Below, in pieces: positions 28,685 to 36,841 of a stretch of DNA of 64,000 nt. Made by a program: the position numbers and the translations under genes. Under the pieces are notes generated by a model. The model saw only the letters and a program-made list of their open reading frames with translations. It was not told the DNA's origin and ran no database searches. This DNA comes from UBA1447 sp964627535 (lineage in GTDB: Bacteria; Bacillota; Clostridia; Oscillospirales; Acutalibacteraceae): positions 1 through 64,000 of the forward strand of contig CAZVJW010000014.1 in the NCBI GenBank assembly GCA_964627535.1, in the 5' to 3' direction. How positions within the stretch are numbered: the first letter of the stretch is position 1; each line of letters begins with the position of its first letter.

Positions 28685-28882
28685 ATGCGCTGTGAAAAAT
28701 GCGGCAGAGAAATGGCACCGGGCTACTTCGCCTGCATTTATTGCGGGTCGCCCTTTTATCCCGGGGAACCTTTGCCCGGCAAAAAGGAAAACAGGCGAAA
28801 ATTAATTTTGTTAATCACGGCCGTGGTCACTGTCCTGCTTCTTGCGGCGGTGGTCCTTTGCGTTATTTTTTTCAGGGCATAG
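28685..28882 (+). CDS. Small zinc-ribbon membrane protein
   Basis: This 65-residue protein has a zinc ribbon with two CxxC pairs (CEKCG and CIYCG) in the first 20 residues, a basic linker and one C-terminal membrane span (LILLITAVVTVLLLAAVVLC). GGGAGGT precedes ATG 28685 at proper spacing. It is the last gene of the carbohydrate operon. Function unknown. Confidence 0.7.
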   Translation: MRCEKCGREMAPGYFACIYCGSPFYPGEPLPGKKENRRKLILLITAVVTVLLLAAVVLCVIFFRA

Positions 28883-28891
28883 AGATATAGT

Positions 28892-29331
28892 TACCAGACC
28901 TCGGATTTGGTAGCTGTGTCCGCATCCTTGCAGGGTACGCCTTGCAGCCTTACTGTGCCTCACCTGCACACAGGTGCCAAAGCGGTATTCTCTATCTACC
29001 ATCTAAATTCTAATATCTAACATCTAACGTAGACGGAGAGGTATAAAGGGTTGTCATCCTGAGCAAAGCGAAGGATCTTTTTTTATCAAAGATTCCTCGT
29101 TGCACTCGGAATGACACGACGGGACGGAGAACGCGGACGAACACGCCTACCAAACCCGGGGTTTGGTATTTTCGTCCCGACACCCCGGCGGGGGCAAGCA
29201 CCCGCCCTACCTGCTCAACATTCGCCGCCCCGTTCTCCCACTGCTTCTCCACCTCTTCCCGTGACGAAGTCACACTTCGCTAACGTACTCCAAAATTGCT
29301 GTCCGCCGCCCACTGCCCACTGTCCACTAAT
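28892..29331. repeat. Left repeat wall of the restriction-modification gene
   Basis: This 440-base gap is a mosaic of short repeats. A 21-bp palindrome (28892-28912) recurs in variant form at 29148-29168. A CTCACCTGCAC/CAAAGCGGTA and GACGGAGAGGTA segment (28950-29042) has a counterpart at 32.1 kb. An imperfect 65-base inverted repeat TGTCATCCTGAGCAAAGCGA... (29052-29116) is of a type seen in many bacterial genomes. A GCGGG/CCCGC hairpin lies at 29184-29210. A composite segment (29224-29331) holds GTGAC-gaa-GTCAC and CCACTGT heptamers. No gene is supported here. Confidence 0.75.
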
Positions 29332-29336
29332 TGTTC

Positions 29337-29365
29337 TTTACAAATATATATATTTATGTTATATT
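29337..29365 (+). promoter_or_regulatory. Probable sigma-A promoter of the restriction-modification gene
   Basis: TTTACA (29337-29342) and TATATT (29360-29365) have 17-base spacing and begin six bases after the repeat wall ends. Confidence 0.55.
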
Positions 29366-29388
29366 GTCAAATAAAGGGGAGTGGGATA

Positions 29389-32070
29389 ATGTCTTTAAGC
29401 TGGTATGAAATCCGCAACAACGCCATGGCGTTTTCAAAAAAATGGCAGGATGCAACGAATGAAGCTGCCGAGGCGCAGCTGTTCTTAAACGATTTTTTCG
29501 CCGTTTTCGGCGTGGACTTAAAGCGTGTCGCAACCTTTGAAAGAAAAGTGCCTGCTCTTCAAAGCAGGAATGGCTATATCGACCTCCTTTGGAAAGGCGT
29601 TATCCTTGTTGAAATGAAGTCGAAAGGTAAAAGCTTGGACAGAGCCTATGCGCAGGCGACGGATTACGCGTTTCATTTGGAAGACGAAGAACTGCCGGAA
29701 TATATCATGGTCTGCAACTTTGAGTTTATCCGCGTTTATCATCAAATATCGGGCGGTGTCTGGACATTCCCGACAGCTCAGCTTCATAAAAATGTGAAAC
29801 TTTTGCCAAGCCTTGCCGGTTACAAGTTTAACAGCGATATGCCCTCAAACAGGGAAGTCGATGTCAAAGCCGCCGAGAAAATGGCGAAACTGCACGATAT
29901 CCTGAAATCTCACGGTTACGAGGGGCATCAGCTGGAACTGTATCTGGTCAGGCTTTTGTTTTGTATGTTTGCGGATGATACCGGCATTTTTGAAAAGAAC
30001 ATATTTTTCGATTATATTTCCGCCTCGAAGGCGGACGGCTCTGATTTATCCGCAAGAATTGCCTGGCTCTTTGAAGTGCTCGATACCCCGCCCGAACAGC
30101 TCGTAAAGCAGACCATGCTGCCCGATGAACTGAAATGCTTTCCATATATAAACGGCAGCCTGTTCAGTGAAAAAATCTCCTTTGCTGTCTATGACCAAAA
30201 GATGCGGAAAATTCTGCTCGAATGCTGCTCGCTGGACTGGGGCTATATCTCGCCCGCCATTTTCGGCGCTATGTTCCAGGGGGTTATGAATCCTCAGGAG
30301 CGCCGGGAACTCGGCGCGCATTATACCAGCGAAGAAAACATCATGAAGGTAATTAAGCCCCTGTTCCTCGATGAACTGCGGGAGGAGTTCGAACGCGTCA
30401 AAGGCAACAGCCGGCAGCTTGAGCTTTTTCACGATAAATTGAGCAGGCTGAAATTCCTTGACCCGGCCTGCGGCTGCGGGAACTTTCTGATTATTACTTA
30501 CAAGGAAGTGCGCCTTCTTGAACTCGAAGTGCTCAAGATGCTCTATGATAACCTCAGCCAGCTTCAAATGATTGAAATCAAAATAAACTGCAAAGTCAAT
30601 GTTGACCAATTCTTCGGCATTGAGTATGAGGAATTCCCGTGCCAGATAGCGCGTGTCGGCATGTGGCTGATGGACCACCAAATGAATATGCGCGTAGCCG
30701 AGCATTTCGGCACTTATTTCGCGCGTCTGCCGCTGAAACAAGCCGCGGCGATTGTCAACGGCAACGCTTTGCGGATTGACTGGGAAAGCGTTGTGCCGAA
30801 ACATGAATTGTCGTTTATTTTGGGGAACCCGCCGTTTGTGGGATTTACTTATATGAGCGATGAACAAAAAGAAGACATGAAACTTTTTACAAAAGCAAAA
30901 AATCTTGATTATGTCTGTGCTTGGTATTTAAAGGCGGCAAGTTTTATTAAGGGTACAAATATACAAGTGGCTTTTGTTTCAACTAATTCTATAACTCAAG
31001 GCGAACCGGTTTCAGTATTGTGGGAGCCAATGTTAAATGATTTTGGTATACATATTAACTATGCATATCGGACATTCGTGTGGAATAATGAGGCGAAAGG
31101 TAAAGCCGCAGTACATTGTGTGATAATAGGGTTTTCTCAGTTTAAGAATTCGAAACCTAAGCAAATATTTGAGATTAATCAAATTATTATCGCAAGCAAT
31201 ATTAACCCCTATTTAGTAAATGCTCCGGATATTTTAGTTGAAAGTACAAGTACTCCTATCTGTGATGTGCCTAAAATAATGTTAGGTAACAAACCTTCTG
31301 ATGGTGGTCATCTGATATTAACAGAAGAAGAAAAAAATGAAATATTAAATAAAGAACCGGCAGCATCTTCTTATATCAAAAAATATATAAGTGCAGAAGA
31401 ATTTATTAATGGGACACATAGATATTGTCTTTGGTTGAAAGATGCTGACCCCTCATGGAAGAAGTGTCCGGATGTTTTGCAGAGAGTAAACAAAGTTCGA
31501 GAAATGCGATTAGCCAGTTCCGCAGCACCAACAAGGGAAAAGGCAGAAACACCACAACTCTTTTTCTTTATATCTCAGCCGGAAACAGATTACTTGCTAA
31601 TTCCAAGTACTACCTCGGAAAAACGCTTGTATATTCCAATTGGGATGGTTAATAAGGATGTTATAGCAAGCAATGCGTCAGTAATTGTAGCCAATGCAAC
31701 GCTATATCATTTTGGGATTTTAACATCGAATGTGCATATGGCATGGATGCGAACTGTTGCGGGGCGTTTAAAAAGTGATTATCGGTATTCTGGTAGTATT
31801 GTTTATAATACCTTTCCGTGGCCAACACCAACAGAAGAGCAAAAAACTGCAATTGAGGTTGCTGCACAGAATGTCTTAGATGTTAGAGAAAATTATCAGG
31901 GGTGGAGCTTTGCTGACCTTTACAATACGCCAATGGAGGAACCTTTGCGCATAGCCCACAAGTCTCTTGATAAGGCCGTTTGGGTAGCCTATGGTGCAAA
32001 ATGGAAATCCGAAACTGAATGCGTCGCAGACTTAATGGAAAGATACAGCCGGTTGGTGGCGCAGATGTAG
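29389..32070 (+). CDS. MmeI-like type IIG/IIL restriction-modification enzyme
   Basis: This is an 893-residue single-chain enzyme that would both cut DNA and methylate adenine as host protection. The N-terminal nuclease shows a PD-(D/E)xK pattern with D65, E75 and K77 (IDLLWKGVILVEMK). A helical connector follows. The methyltransferase has SAM motif I DPACGCGNF at about 358-366 and catalytic motif IV NPPF at 480-483. The rest holds the target-recognition and C-terminal helical regions (WMRTVAGRLKSDYRYS, NTFPWP). Start ATG 29389 follows AAGGGGAGTGGG. Base composition drops sharply to AT-rich after about 30,840, within the methyltransferase. It stands alone between repeat walls. Recognition site cannot be read from sequence. 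Confidence 0.88.
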   Translation: MSLSWYEIRNNAMAFSKKWQDATNEAAEAQLFLNDFFAVFGVDLKRVATFERKVPALQSRNGYIDLLWKGVILVEMKSKGKSLDRAYAQATDYAFHLEDEELPEYIMVCNFEFIRVYHQISGGVWTFPTAQLHKNVKLLPSLAGYKFNSDMPSNREVDVKAAEKMAKLHDILKSHGYEGHQLELYLVRLLFCMFADDTGIFEKNIFFDYISASKADGSDLSARIAWLFEVLDTPPEQLVKQTMLPDELKCFPYINGSLFSEKISFAVYDQKMRKILLECCSLDWGYISPAIFGAMFQGVMNPQERRELGAHYTSEENIMKVIKPLFLDELREEFERVKGNSRQLELFHDKLSRLKFLDPACGCGNFLIITYKEVRLLELEVLKMLYDNLSQLQMIEIKINCKVNVDQFFGIEYEEFPCQIARVGMWLMDHQMNMRVAEHFGTYFARLPLKQAAAIVNGNALRIDWESVVPKHELSFILGNPPFVGFTYMSDEQKEDMKLFTKAKNLDYVCAWYLKAASFIKGTNIQVAFVSTNSITQGEPVSVLWEPMLNDFGIHINYAYRTFVWNNEAKGKAAVHCVIIGFSQFKNSKPKQIFEINQIIIASNINPYLVNAPDILVESTSTPICDVPKIMLGNKPSDGGHLILTEEEKNEILNKEPAASSYIKKYISAEEFINGTHRYCLWLKDADPSWKKCPDVLQRVNKVREMRLASSAAPTREKAETPQLFFFISQPETDYLLIPSTTSEKRLYIPIGMVNKDVIASNASVIVANATLYHFGILTSNVHMAWMRTVAGRLKSDYRYSGSIVYNTFPWPTPTEEQKTAIEVAAQNVLDVRENYQGWSFADLYNTPMEEPLRIAHKSLDKAVWVAYGAKWKSETECVADLMERYSRLVAQM

Positions 32071-32321
32071 GGGCGCCCATTGGGCGTCCGCAAAGAAAAC
32101 CTCTCAGCCACTTCGTGCCAGCTCTCCTAACATAGGAGAGCCAAAGCGGTAAATTTTGCATAAAGCCTCGCCTATTTAGGCGAGGTGGCAGGTGTTAGCC
32201 TGACGGAGAGGTAGAACCAGTTTTTTGCCGCCCCGTTCCCCAACTTCTTCCCGTGACGAAGGAACGCTTCCAAGCGGTTCGCTGACCACTGACCACCGCC
32301 CACTGTCCACTGTCCACTAGA
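32069..32321. repeat. Right repeat wall of the restriction-modification gene
   Basis: It starts within the enzyme stop codon with a GGGGCGCCC-att-GGGCGTCC hairpin. It continues with CCTCTC...CTCTCCTAACATAGGAGAG, GCCTCGCCTATTTAGGCGAGG and GACGGAGAGGTA hairpin segments. It ends with a composite segment (32227-32320) holding CCGTGACGAAG and CCACTGTCCACT heptamers. This last segment is a near copy of 29224-29331 on the other side of the gene. Confidence 0.75.
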
Positions 32322-32345
32322 TTATATTTTGAGGGAGAAAAATCA

Positions 32346-35300
32346 ATGAAACAAATTTCCAAACGACTTTCAGGAATATTTTTGGCGATGATTATGGTTG
32401 TTACGATGATCCCATTGGGTGCTTTTACAGCCTCTGCCACCGGAGCGACCGTTCAAAGCGAGTACGCCACCGGCGACATCATCACCTTCGGCTCCTACCC
32501 ACAAACGAAGGTAACTGACTCCGGGCTTATCACCGCTCTTAACACCCAAACGCTGCAAGGCGACAGTACCGTCACCTATGGCGGCTCAAGATACAAGCGC
32601 GTCTATTTTACCCATTATACCCCATATTCTTACGATTACCCGACCACCGCCGATTATAGTTATCAGGACAACAACGGCTACTATATTAACACCGTCTACT
32701 GGTTCAAATACGAGCAGATCCAATGGCGTGTGCTATCCAGTACAAACGGCGAATTGTTTGTCATGGCTGAGAAAATTCTGACGATAAGGGCTTATAACCA
32801 AGTATACACAAATGTCACATGGGAAACCTGCACACTGCGTTCCTGGCTGAACAATGAGTTTTTCGGCGAAGCATTTAACACAATGGAGCAGGCGAGAATA
32901 AAAACAAGTACCGTCGTCAATGCGGATTATGGTACCACGGACGGTGGCAACAACACCAGCGACAAGCTGTTTTTGCTTTCTTACAGTGAGGTTATGAATC
33001 CCGCTTACGGATTTAGTTCAAGTTATTCAACTCGTGATACCGCCCGTTGGGCGCAAGGGTCGGACTTCGCGAAGTGCAACGGGCTTTGGGTTCAAGATTA
33101 TGGTTCTTATTTTGGGAATAGCACTTGGTTGTTGCGGTCGCCCGGTTACGATCCGAGCTCTGCCGGCGTCATGAGTTATAATGGCAGTGTCTTCGAGATC
33201 TATTCCATGGTCAACGGCGAACTCACCGGTACCCGTCCCGCTTTTAAATTAAATCTGACATATGACATCGTTTCATCAATAACTGTTAATGTAACCGCGA
33301 ATAATAAAGATAATTCCGGACAGGAACCAATAGAAAACGCAACAGTAAGCCTATATTCAAAAAGTGAGTGGTTAAGAAACGCAACAGAAGTTGGTAACGG
33401 AAGATATGTTGTCAGCCTTGAAGGTCTTTCGGCGGAACAACTGGCAGATGCAACAGTATCAGCTTCCAAGGTTTTCGAATCCGGATCAGGAATTAACGGC
33501 TCAGAAAGAGACGCTGTCTTCGAAAAGTTCAGAGACAGCAACGGCAATATTATAAGATACAAGTATGAGCTTCATTCCGAGACAATCGATCCAAACGGAA
33601 ACTGGTTAGGTGAGCCTATTTCGAAAGCTGTTGGCAATGCGATGAATTTAACACTGGTGCAACCTCGGCTTTTGGTTAACATTGCTGTTTGCTATTTAGC
33701 AAATGATGAAGAATCAAAGTCGGCGGAATACGAACAAGCAGTAAAAGATGTAATAAACGAAACATCAAAAATGCTTGCCCAGGCCACCGATGGCCATATA
33801 ATGTTCGAAAAAGTTTTTTTGTTCTCTACTGAAAAGAGAACGGATTTCTATGACACAACCAACAAGGCTTCTATGGCCGATATTAGAATAGAATCAAGAG
33901 TTAAAGATGATGGGAAACTTTCGAGTAATGTAAAAATCCACAGCAATTCAAATCTATTTGGCTTCTACCATTCGGAAAGTTTTCCGGTAAACAGCGGGCA
34001 TCTTGATAAATTCAAAAATCTGCAAGAAGAAGAGAAAAATGATATTTCGGGAAAGGCAACATTTAGGCATATTCAAATGGGCGGAACAACAAAAAGTAAT
34101 TTTAATATTTTAAAACAGAAAAACACTTATGCGAAAGAATTGACACATGAGTTGGGTCATTACCTTCTTAACTTTTTTGATGAATATTTAAACGGCAGCG
34201 GTGAAGGTGTTCCCTGGGGATTTTCAAATCCAAGGCCGAAAATTGACGGAGCAAAGGTCTATTTCGGATTGATGGATAATACACATAAGGAAATTGAAAT
34301 ATCCAGAGATTGCGATTACACTTGGGTTGTTGGCGATGAAGCGCCGGACAGGTTAACAATGCAGTATGAGAAACACAATCAATCATGCGAGACATTTCTT
34401 TCGGGTTGGCTTATTAATGGTGTTGCAGGAAGAATCTCTACCGGAACCTTTTTAGCGGAATATGATTTTGCAGGTATAAGCAGAAGGAGAAGCTCCTATC
34501 CGTATGCAGCATTAGATAACAGTGACTTCATCTCTGATACGAGTAAATCAACAAAAGCTAATAACTCTTTGGAAAAGATATCCTCGCAGTATGGTATGTC
34601 GTTAGAGACGAACGAAAAATTGGCATTAGTTCAGACACACGGCAATGGCGATATTGTTACTATCAATATATACCCCGAAAATCAAATCCCAATAATGCTA
34701 TTCATGACAAAATCAGGCGAGGAAAGCGTAAGTGAAATTCCCCTGATAAATGACGGTAATTACTATACTGCGATAATAAATCTCAACAAAGGAGAGCTTT
34801 GCGAACTAAAGCTTGTTGCCAATATCAATGACAACTACTTATACAACATTTTTTATGTAGAGCGTTCAGAAAACAGTAGTGATGGTTATTTCTATGAGTC
34901 TGCGGATGGTTGTGTTTATGCCTATACAATACCGCAATCTGATACTTCCTATTCATTTACAGCCAATAATGTTGAATTATCAAACGGTGATTTCAGATCG
35001 GTTAACCAATCAACATATATAAGTGCGGATAATAATGTCGAAAGCAGTAAAGGCGAACTATACTCCGTTGCATCAATTAAAGATAATATTGATTTCACTT
35101 CAATCAGCTGGTTTGTTTTAAAGAACAGCGTCTGGACAGAGCTCGAAACGGAAATTTCAACAGAAGAGAATATGAATATCGGAGCAAGGTGTAATTTCTC
35201 CGGCGACGGTTTTTATGTATTAATGGCGAAAGAATCGGCCGTAGCGTGTTTAAATGCTGTTATAGGCGTTTCTGGAACCCAAAACACTCAGATTGATGGA

Positions 35301-36170
35301 TTAGTGAATCTAGCTTTTACCGACAGCAACCCTCCCGAAGACATAGCGTATTACCATATTTATTACAGTGAAAACGCATTTGCATCAATTGAAGAAGAAG
35401 ATGATGTCAGCCTTGACATCGTCTTTCCGGGAGCGGACGGATATAGCCTGAACTTATATGAAGCCGGAAAAATGGCTTATGTCGGGATAGTCGCGGTCGG
35501 AACAAACGGCGCGAAGTCACCGTTAAGTGCTGTTGTGCCTGTAACCGCAGGGACGGCCGATACAGATGCAGACGGTATTCCTGACTGGTACTGCGACAAA
35601 TATCTGTTGTGGGGTATGGCGGATGAAAATAGGGATATCGCCAATAGCGATGATGACGGCGACTATTACACCAATTTTGAGGAGTATCAAAGAGGCTCAG
35701 ACCCAAAGAATCCGTATGATAAAAATATCTTCGTAAAAGCCGGAATGAATACGGTTATTGATTGGCAAAACTACTTCATATATGGATTTGAAACGGCACC
35801 TGTAACGCTTGATGGACTGATTGCGAAATCAAGCGCTGCAACACTACAAATGCTACCAGCCCAAGGTATGGTAAACGGCACAGGAACGGTAATAAATGTT
35901 ATTGTTGACGGTTTGGTTACGGAAACATATACTATCGTCATCTACGGCGATGTTAATGGCGATGGGGTAATCGACACCGCTGATTCTGACACGATTGTTG
36001 ACATCGGAAATTATGCGCTGCCGCAATGGGACCCCGTAACGGATGCCGCTTTTATCAAGGCATGTGACCTCTTCCGGGATGGCGTGATTGATGAAAACGA
36101 CTGCGCTGTTTTAACGGATGTGCAAAATTATGCATTAACGCTTGACCAGCGCACGGGTGTGGCTGATTAA
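32346..36170 (+). CDS. Secreted zinc-metalloprotease-like protein with DUF6273 and dockerin-like domains
   Basis: This is a 1274-residue secreted protein. A signal peptide covers residues 1-31. Residues about 40-305 are DUF6273-like (WRVLSS, LRSWLNNEFF, WLLRSPG). A carboxypeptidase-regulatory-like beta domain follows to about 385. Residues 440-720 form a metallopeptidase-like domain whose motif H601-ELG-H605 with LLNFFDEY gives HExxHx6DE, so the third zinc ligand is probably D612. Near 1074-1130 lie calcium-binding TSP3-like repeats (DTDADGIPDW, NSDDDGDYYTNFEEY). Residues 1200-1274 are dockerin-like with GDVNGDGVIDTADSD and DGVIDENDC. The tail resembles that of the giant LRR protein at 744. 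GAGGGAG precedes the ATG. Substrate unknown. Confidence 0.82.
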   Translation: MKQISKRLSGIFLAMIMVVTMIPLGAFTASATGATVQSEYATGDIITFGSYPQTKVTDSGLITALNTQTLQGDSTVTYGGSRYKRVYFTHYTPYSYDYPTTADYSYQDNNGYYINTVYWFKYEQIQWRVLSSTNGELFVMAEKILTIRAYNQVYTNVTWETCTLRSWLNNEFFGEAFNTMEQARIKTSTVVNADYGTTDGGNNTSDKLFLLSYSEVMNPAYGFSSSYSTRDTARWAQGSDFAKCNGLWVQDYGSYFGNSTWLLRSPGYDPSSAGVMSYNGSVFEIYSMVNGELTGTRPAFKLNLTYDIVSSITVNVTANNKDNSGQEPIENATVSLYSKSEWLRNATEVGNGRYVVSLEGLSAEQLADATVSASKVFESGSGINGSERDAVFEKFRDSNGNIIRYKYELHSETIDPNGNWLGEPISKAVGNAMNLTLVQPRLLVNIAVCYLANDEESKSAEYEQAVKDVINETSKMLAQATDGHIMFEKVFLFSTEKRTDFYDTTNKASMADIRIESRVKDDGKLSSNVKIHSNSNLFGFYHSESFPVNSGHLDKFKNLQEEEKNDISGKATFRHIQMGGTTKSNFNILKQKNTYAKELTHELGHYLLNFFDEYLNGSGEGVPWGFSNPRPKIDGAKVYFGLMDNTHKEIEISRDCDYTWVVGDEAPDRLTMQYEKHNQSCETFLSGWLINGVAGRISTGTFLAEYDFAGISRRRSSYPYAALDNSDFISDTSKSTKANNSLEKISSQYGMSLETNEKLALVQTHGNGDIVTINIYPENQIPIMLFMTKSGEESVSEIPLINDGNYYTAIINLNKGELCELKLVANINDNYLYNIFYVERSENSSDGYFYESADGCVYAYTIPQSDTSYSFTANNVELSNGDFRSVNQSTYISADNNVESSKGELYSVASIKDNIDFTSISWFVLKNSVWTELETEISTEENMNIGARCNFSGDGFYVLMAKESAVACLNAVIGVSGTQNTQIDGLVNLAFTDSNPPEDIAYYHIYYSENAFASIEEEDDVSLDIVFPGADGYSLNLYEAGKMAYVGIVAVGTNGAKSPLSAVVPVTAGTADTDADGIPDWYCDKYLLWGMADENRDIANSDDDGDYYTNFEEYQRGSDPKNPYDKNIFVKAGMNTVIDWQNYFIYGFETAPVTLDGLIAKSSAATLQMLPAQGMVNGTGTVINVIVDGLVTETYTIVIYGDVNGDGVIDTADSDTIVDIGNYALPQWDPVTDAAFIKACDLFRDGVIDENDCAVLTDVQNYALTLDQRTGVAD

Positions 36171-36199
36171 AATTAAACACCTTTTACGATTTCGGTTAA

Positions 36200-36332
36200 T
36201 ACTAATTCACGATTAAATAACTCTAAAAAATCAAGCAAAAGCTTTGATTCATACGATTCTCCATTTTAATGCAGAATAGTATTATGGGTTTTTGTACCGA
36301 ATTTTTAGCTATGTTTTAAAGAGGGATTAGTA
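36200..36332. mobile_element. MITE-like element, copy C, with nested palindrome
   Basis: TACTAATTCACG to GGGATTAGTA, 133 bp, with TA flanks. It carries an extra 32-bp near-palindrome (36251-36282; ATACGATTCTCCATT and AATGCAGAATAGTAT arms, 13 of 15 paired) that is absent from copies A and E. Confidence 0.8.
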
Positions 36333-36363
36333 TAATCAGTATAAACAGCTAATAACGAAATCT

Positions 36364-36401
36364 GCGCCCCGTCAGAAGAACAGCTGCTTCTTACGGGGCG
36401 C
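36364..36401. terminator. Bidirectional terminator between converging genes
   Basis: GCGCCCCGT and ACGGGGCGC arms with an inner AGAAG/CTTCT pair form a stable hairpin between the metalloprotease gene and the converging DUF2752 gene. Confidence 0.7.
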
Positions 36402-36422
36402 TTATCATTTGTATATAGGATT

Positions 36423-36836
36423 TCAGAAATACTCAATAATATTATGAAGAACGGAGTTGTCAAAATTTATTGTTAAACCTGGGTCGTGCAGGATAAAAAC
36501 CCGGACGATGTAAACGGAAATAAACAGTGTGATTATTAAAACCGCAATCAGGTATGATGCTTTTTTACCGATATGGAAATGAAAAACATCGTTGTGCAAA
36601 AACAAAAATATGACCGGAACAACCACCGGGAAGAGCGGGTGGCAAGCGAAAGCTCCGCCAATATCTCCGCTGAAAAAAGCCAAATAAGCTCTTGACAAAC
36701 CGCATCCGGGGCAGGGGACGCCGAAAAAATGCCTGATGGGACACCCGAGGTATTTTATATAAACTAATATGAAAAGCGCTATAGCGATATGCGCTGTGAT
36801 TGTGAAAAGAGCTTTGTTTTTAGCAACTCTTTTCAT
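36423..36836 (-). CDS. DUF2752 membrane protein
   Basis: This is a 137-residue membrane protein with about four hydrophobic segments and the DUF2752 hallmark PCPGCGLSRAYLAFFSGD near residue 40. Function of the family is not established; it is often found next to TM2 or zinc-ribbon proteins, as here. It starts five bases after the stop of the TM2 gene and is probably cotranscribed. Confidence 0.85.
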   Translation of the reverse strand: MKRVAKNKALFTITAHIAIALFILVYIKYLGCPIRHFFGVPCPGCGLSRAYLAFFSGDIGGAFACHPLFPVVVPVIFLFLHNDVFHFHIGKKASYLIAVLIITLFISVYIVRVFILHDPGLTINFDNSVLHNIIEYF

Positions 36837-36841
36837 CCGGG

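Noticed and set aside
29389..32070. A larger multi-gene defence island
   Set aside because: Only the single restriction-modification gene is present; neighbours on both sides are a small zinc-ribbon protein and a secreted protease, with no helicase, nuclease or abortive-infection genes.
36200..36332. Rho-independent terminator interpretation of the MITE ends
   Set aside because: The 100-bp length, shared interior, TA flanks and random orientation relative to genes fit a mobile element better, although the ends can pair.
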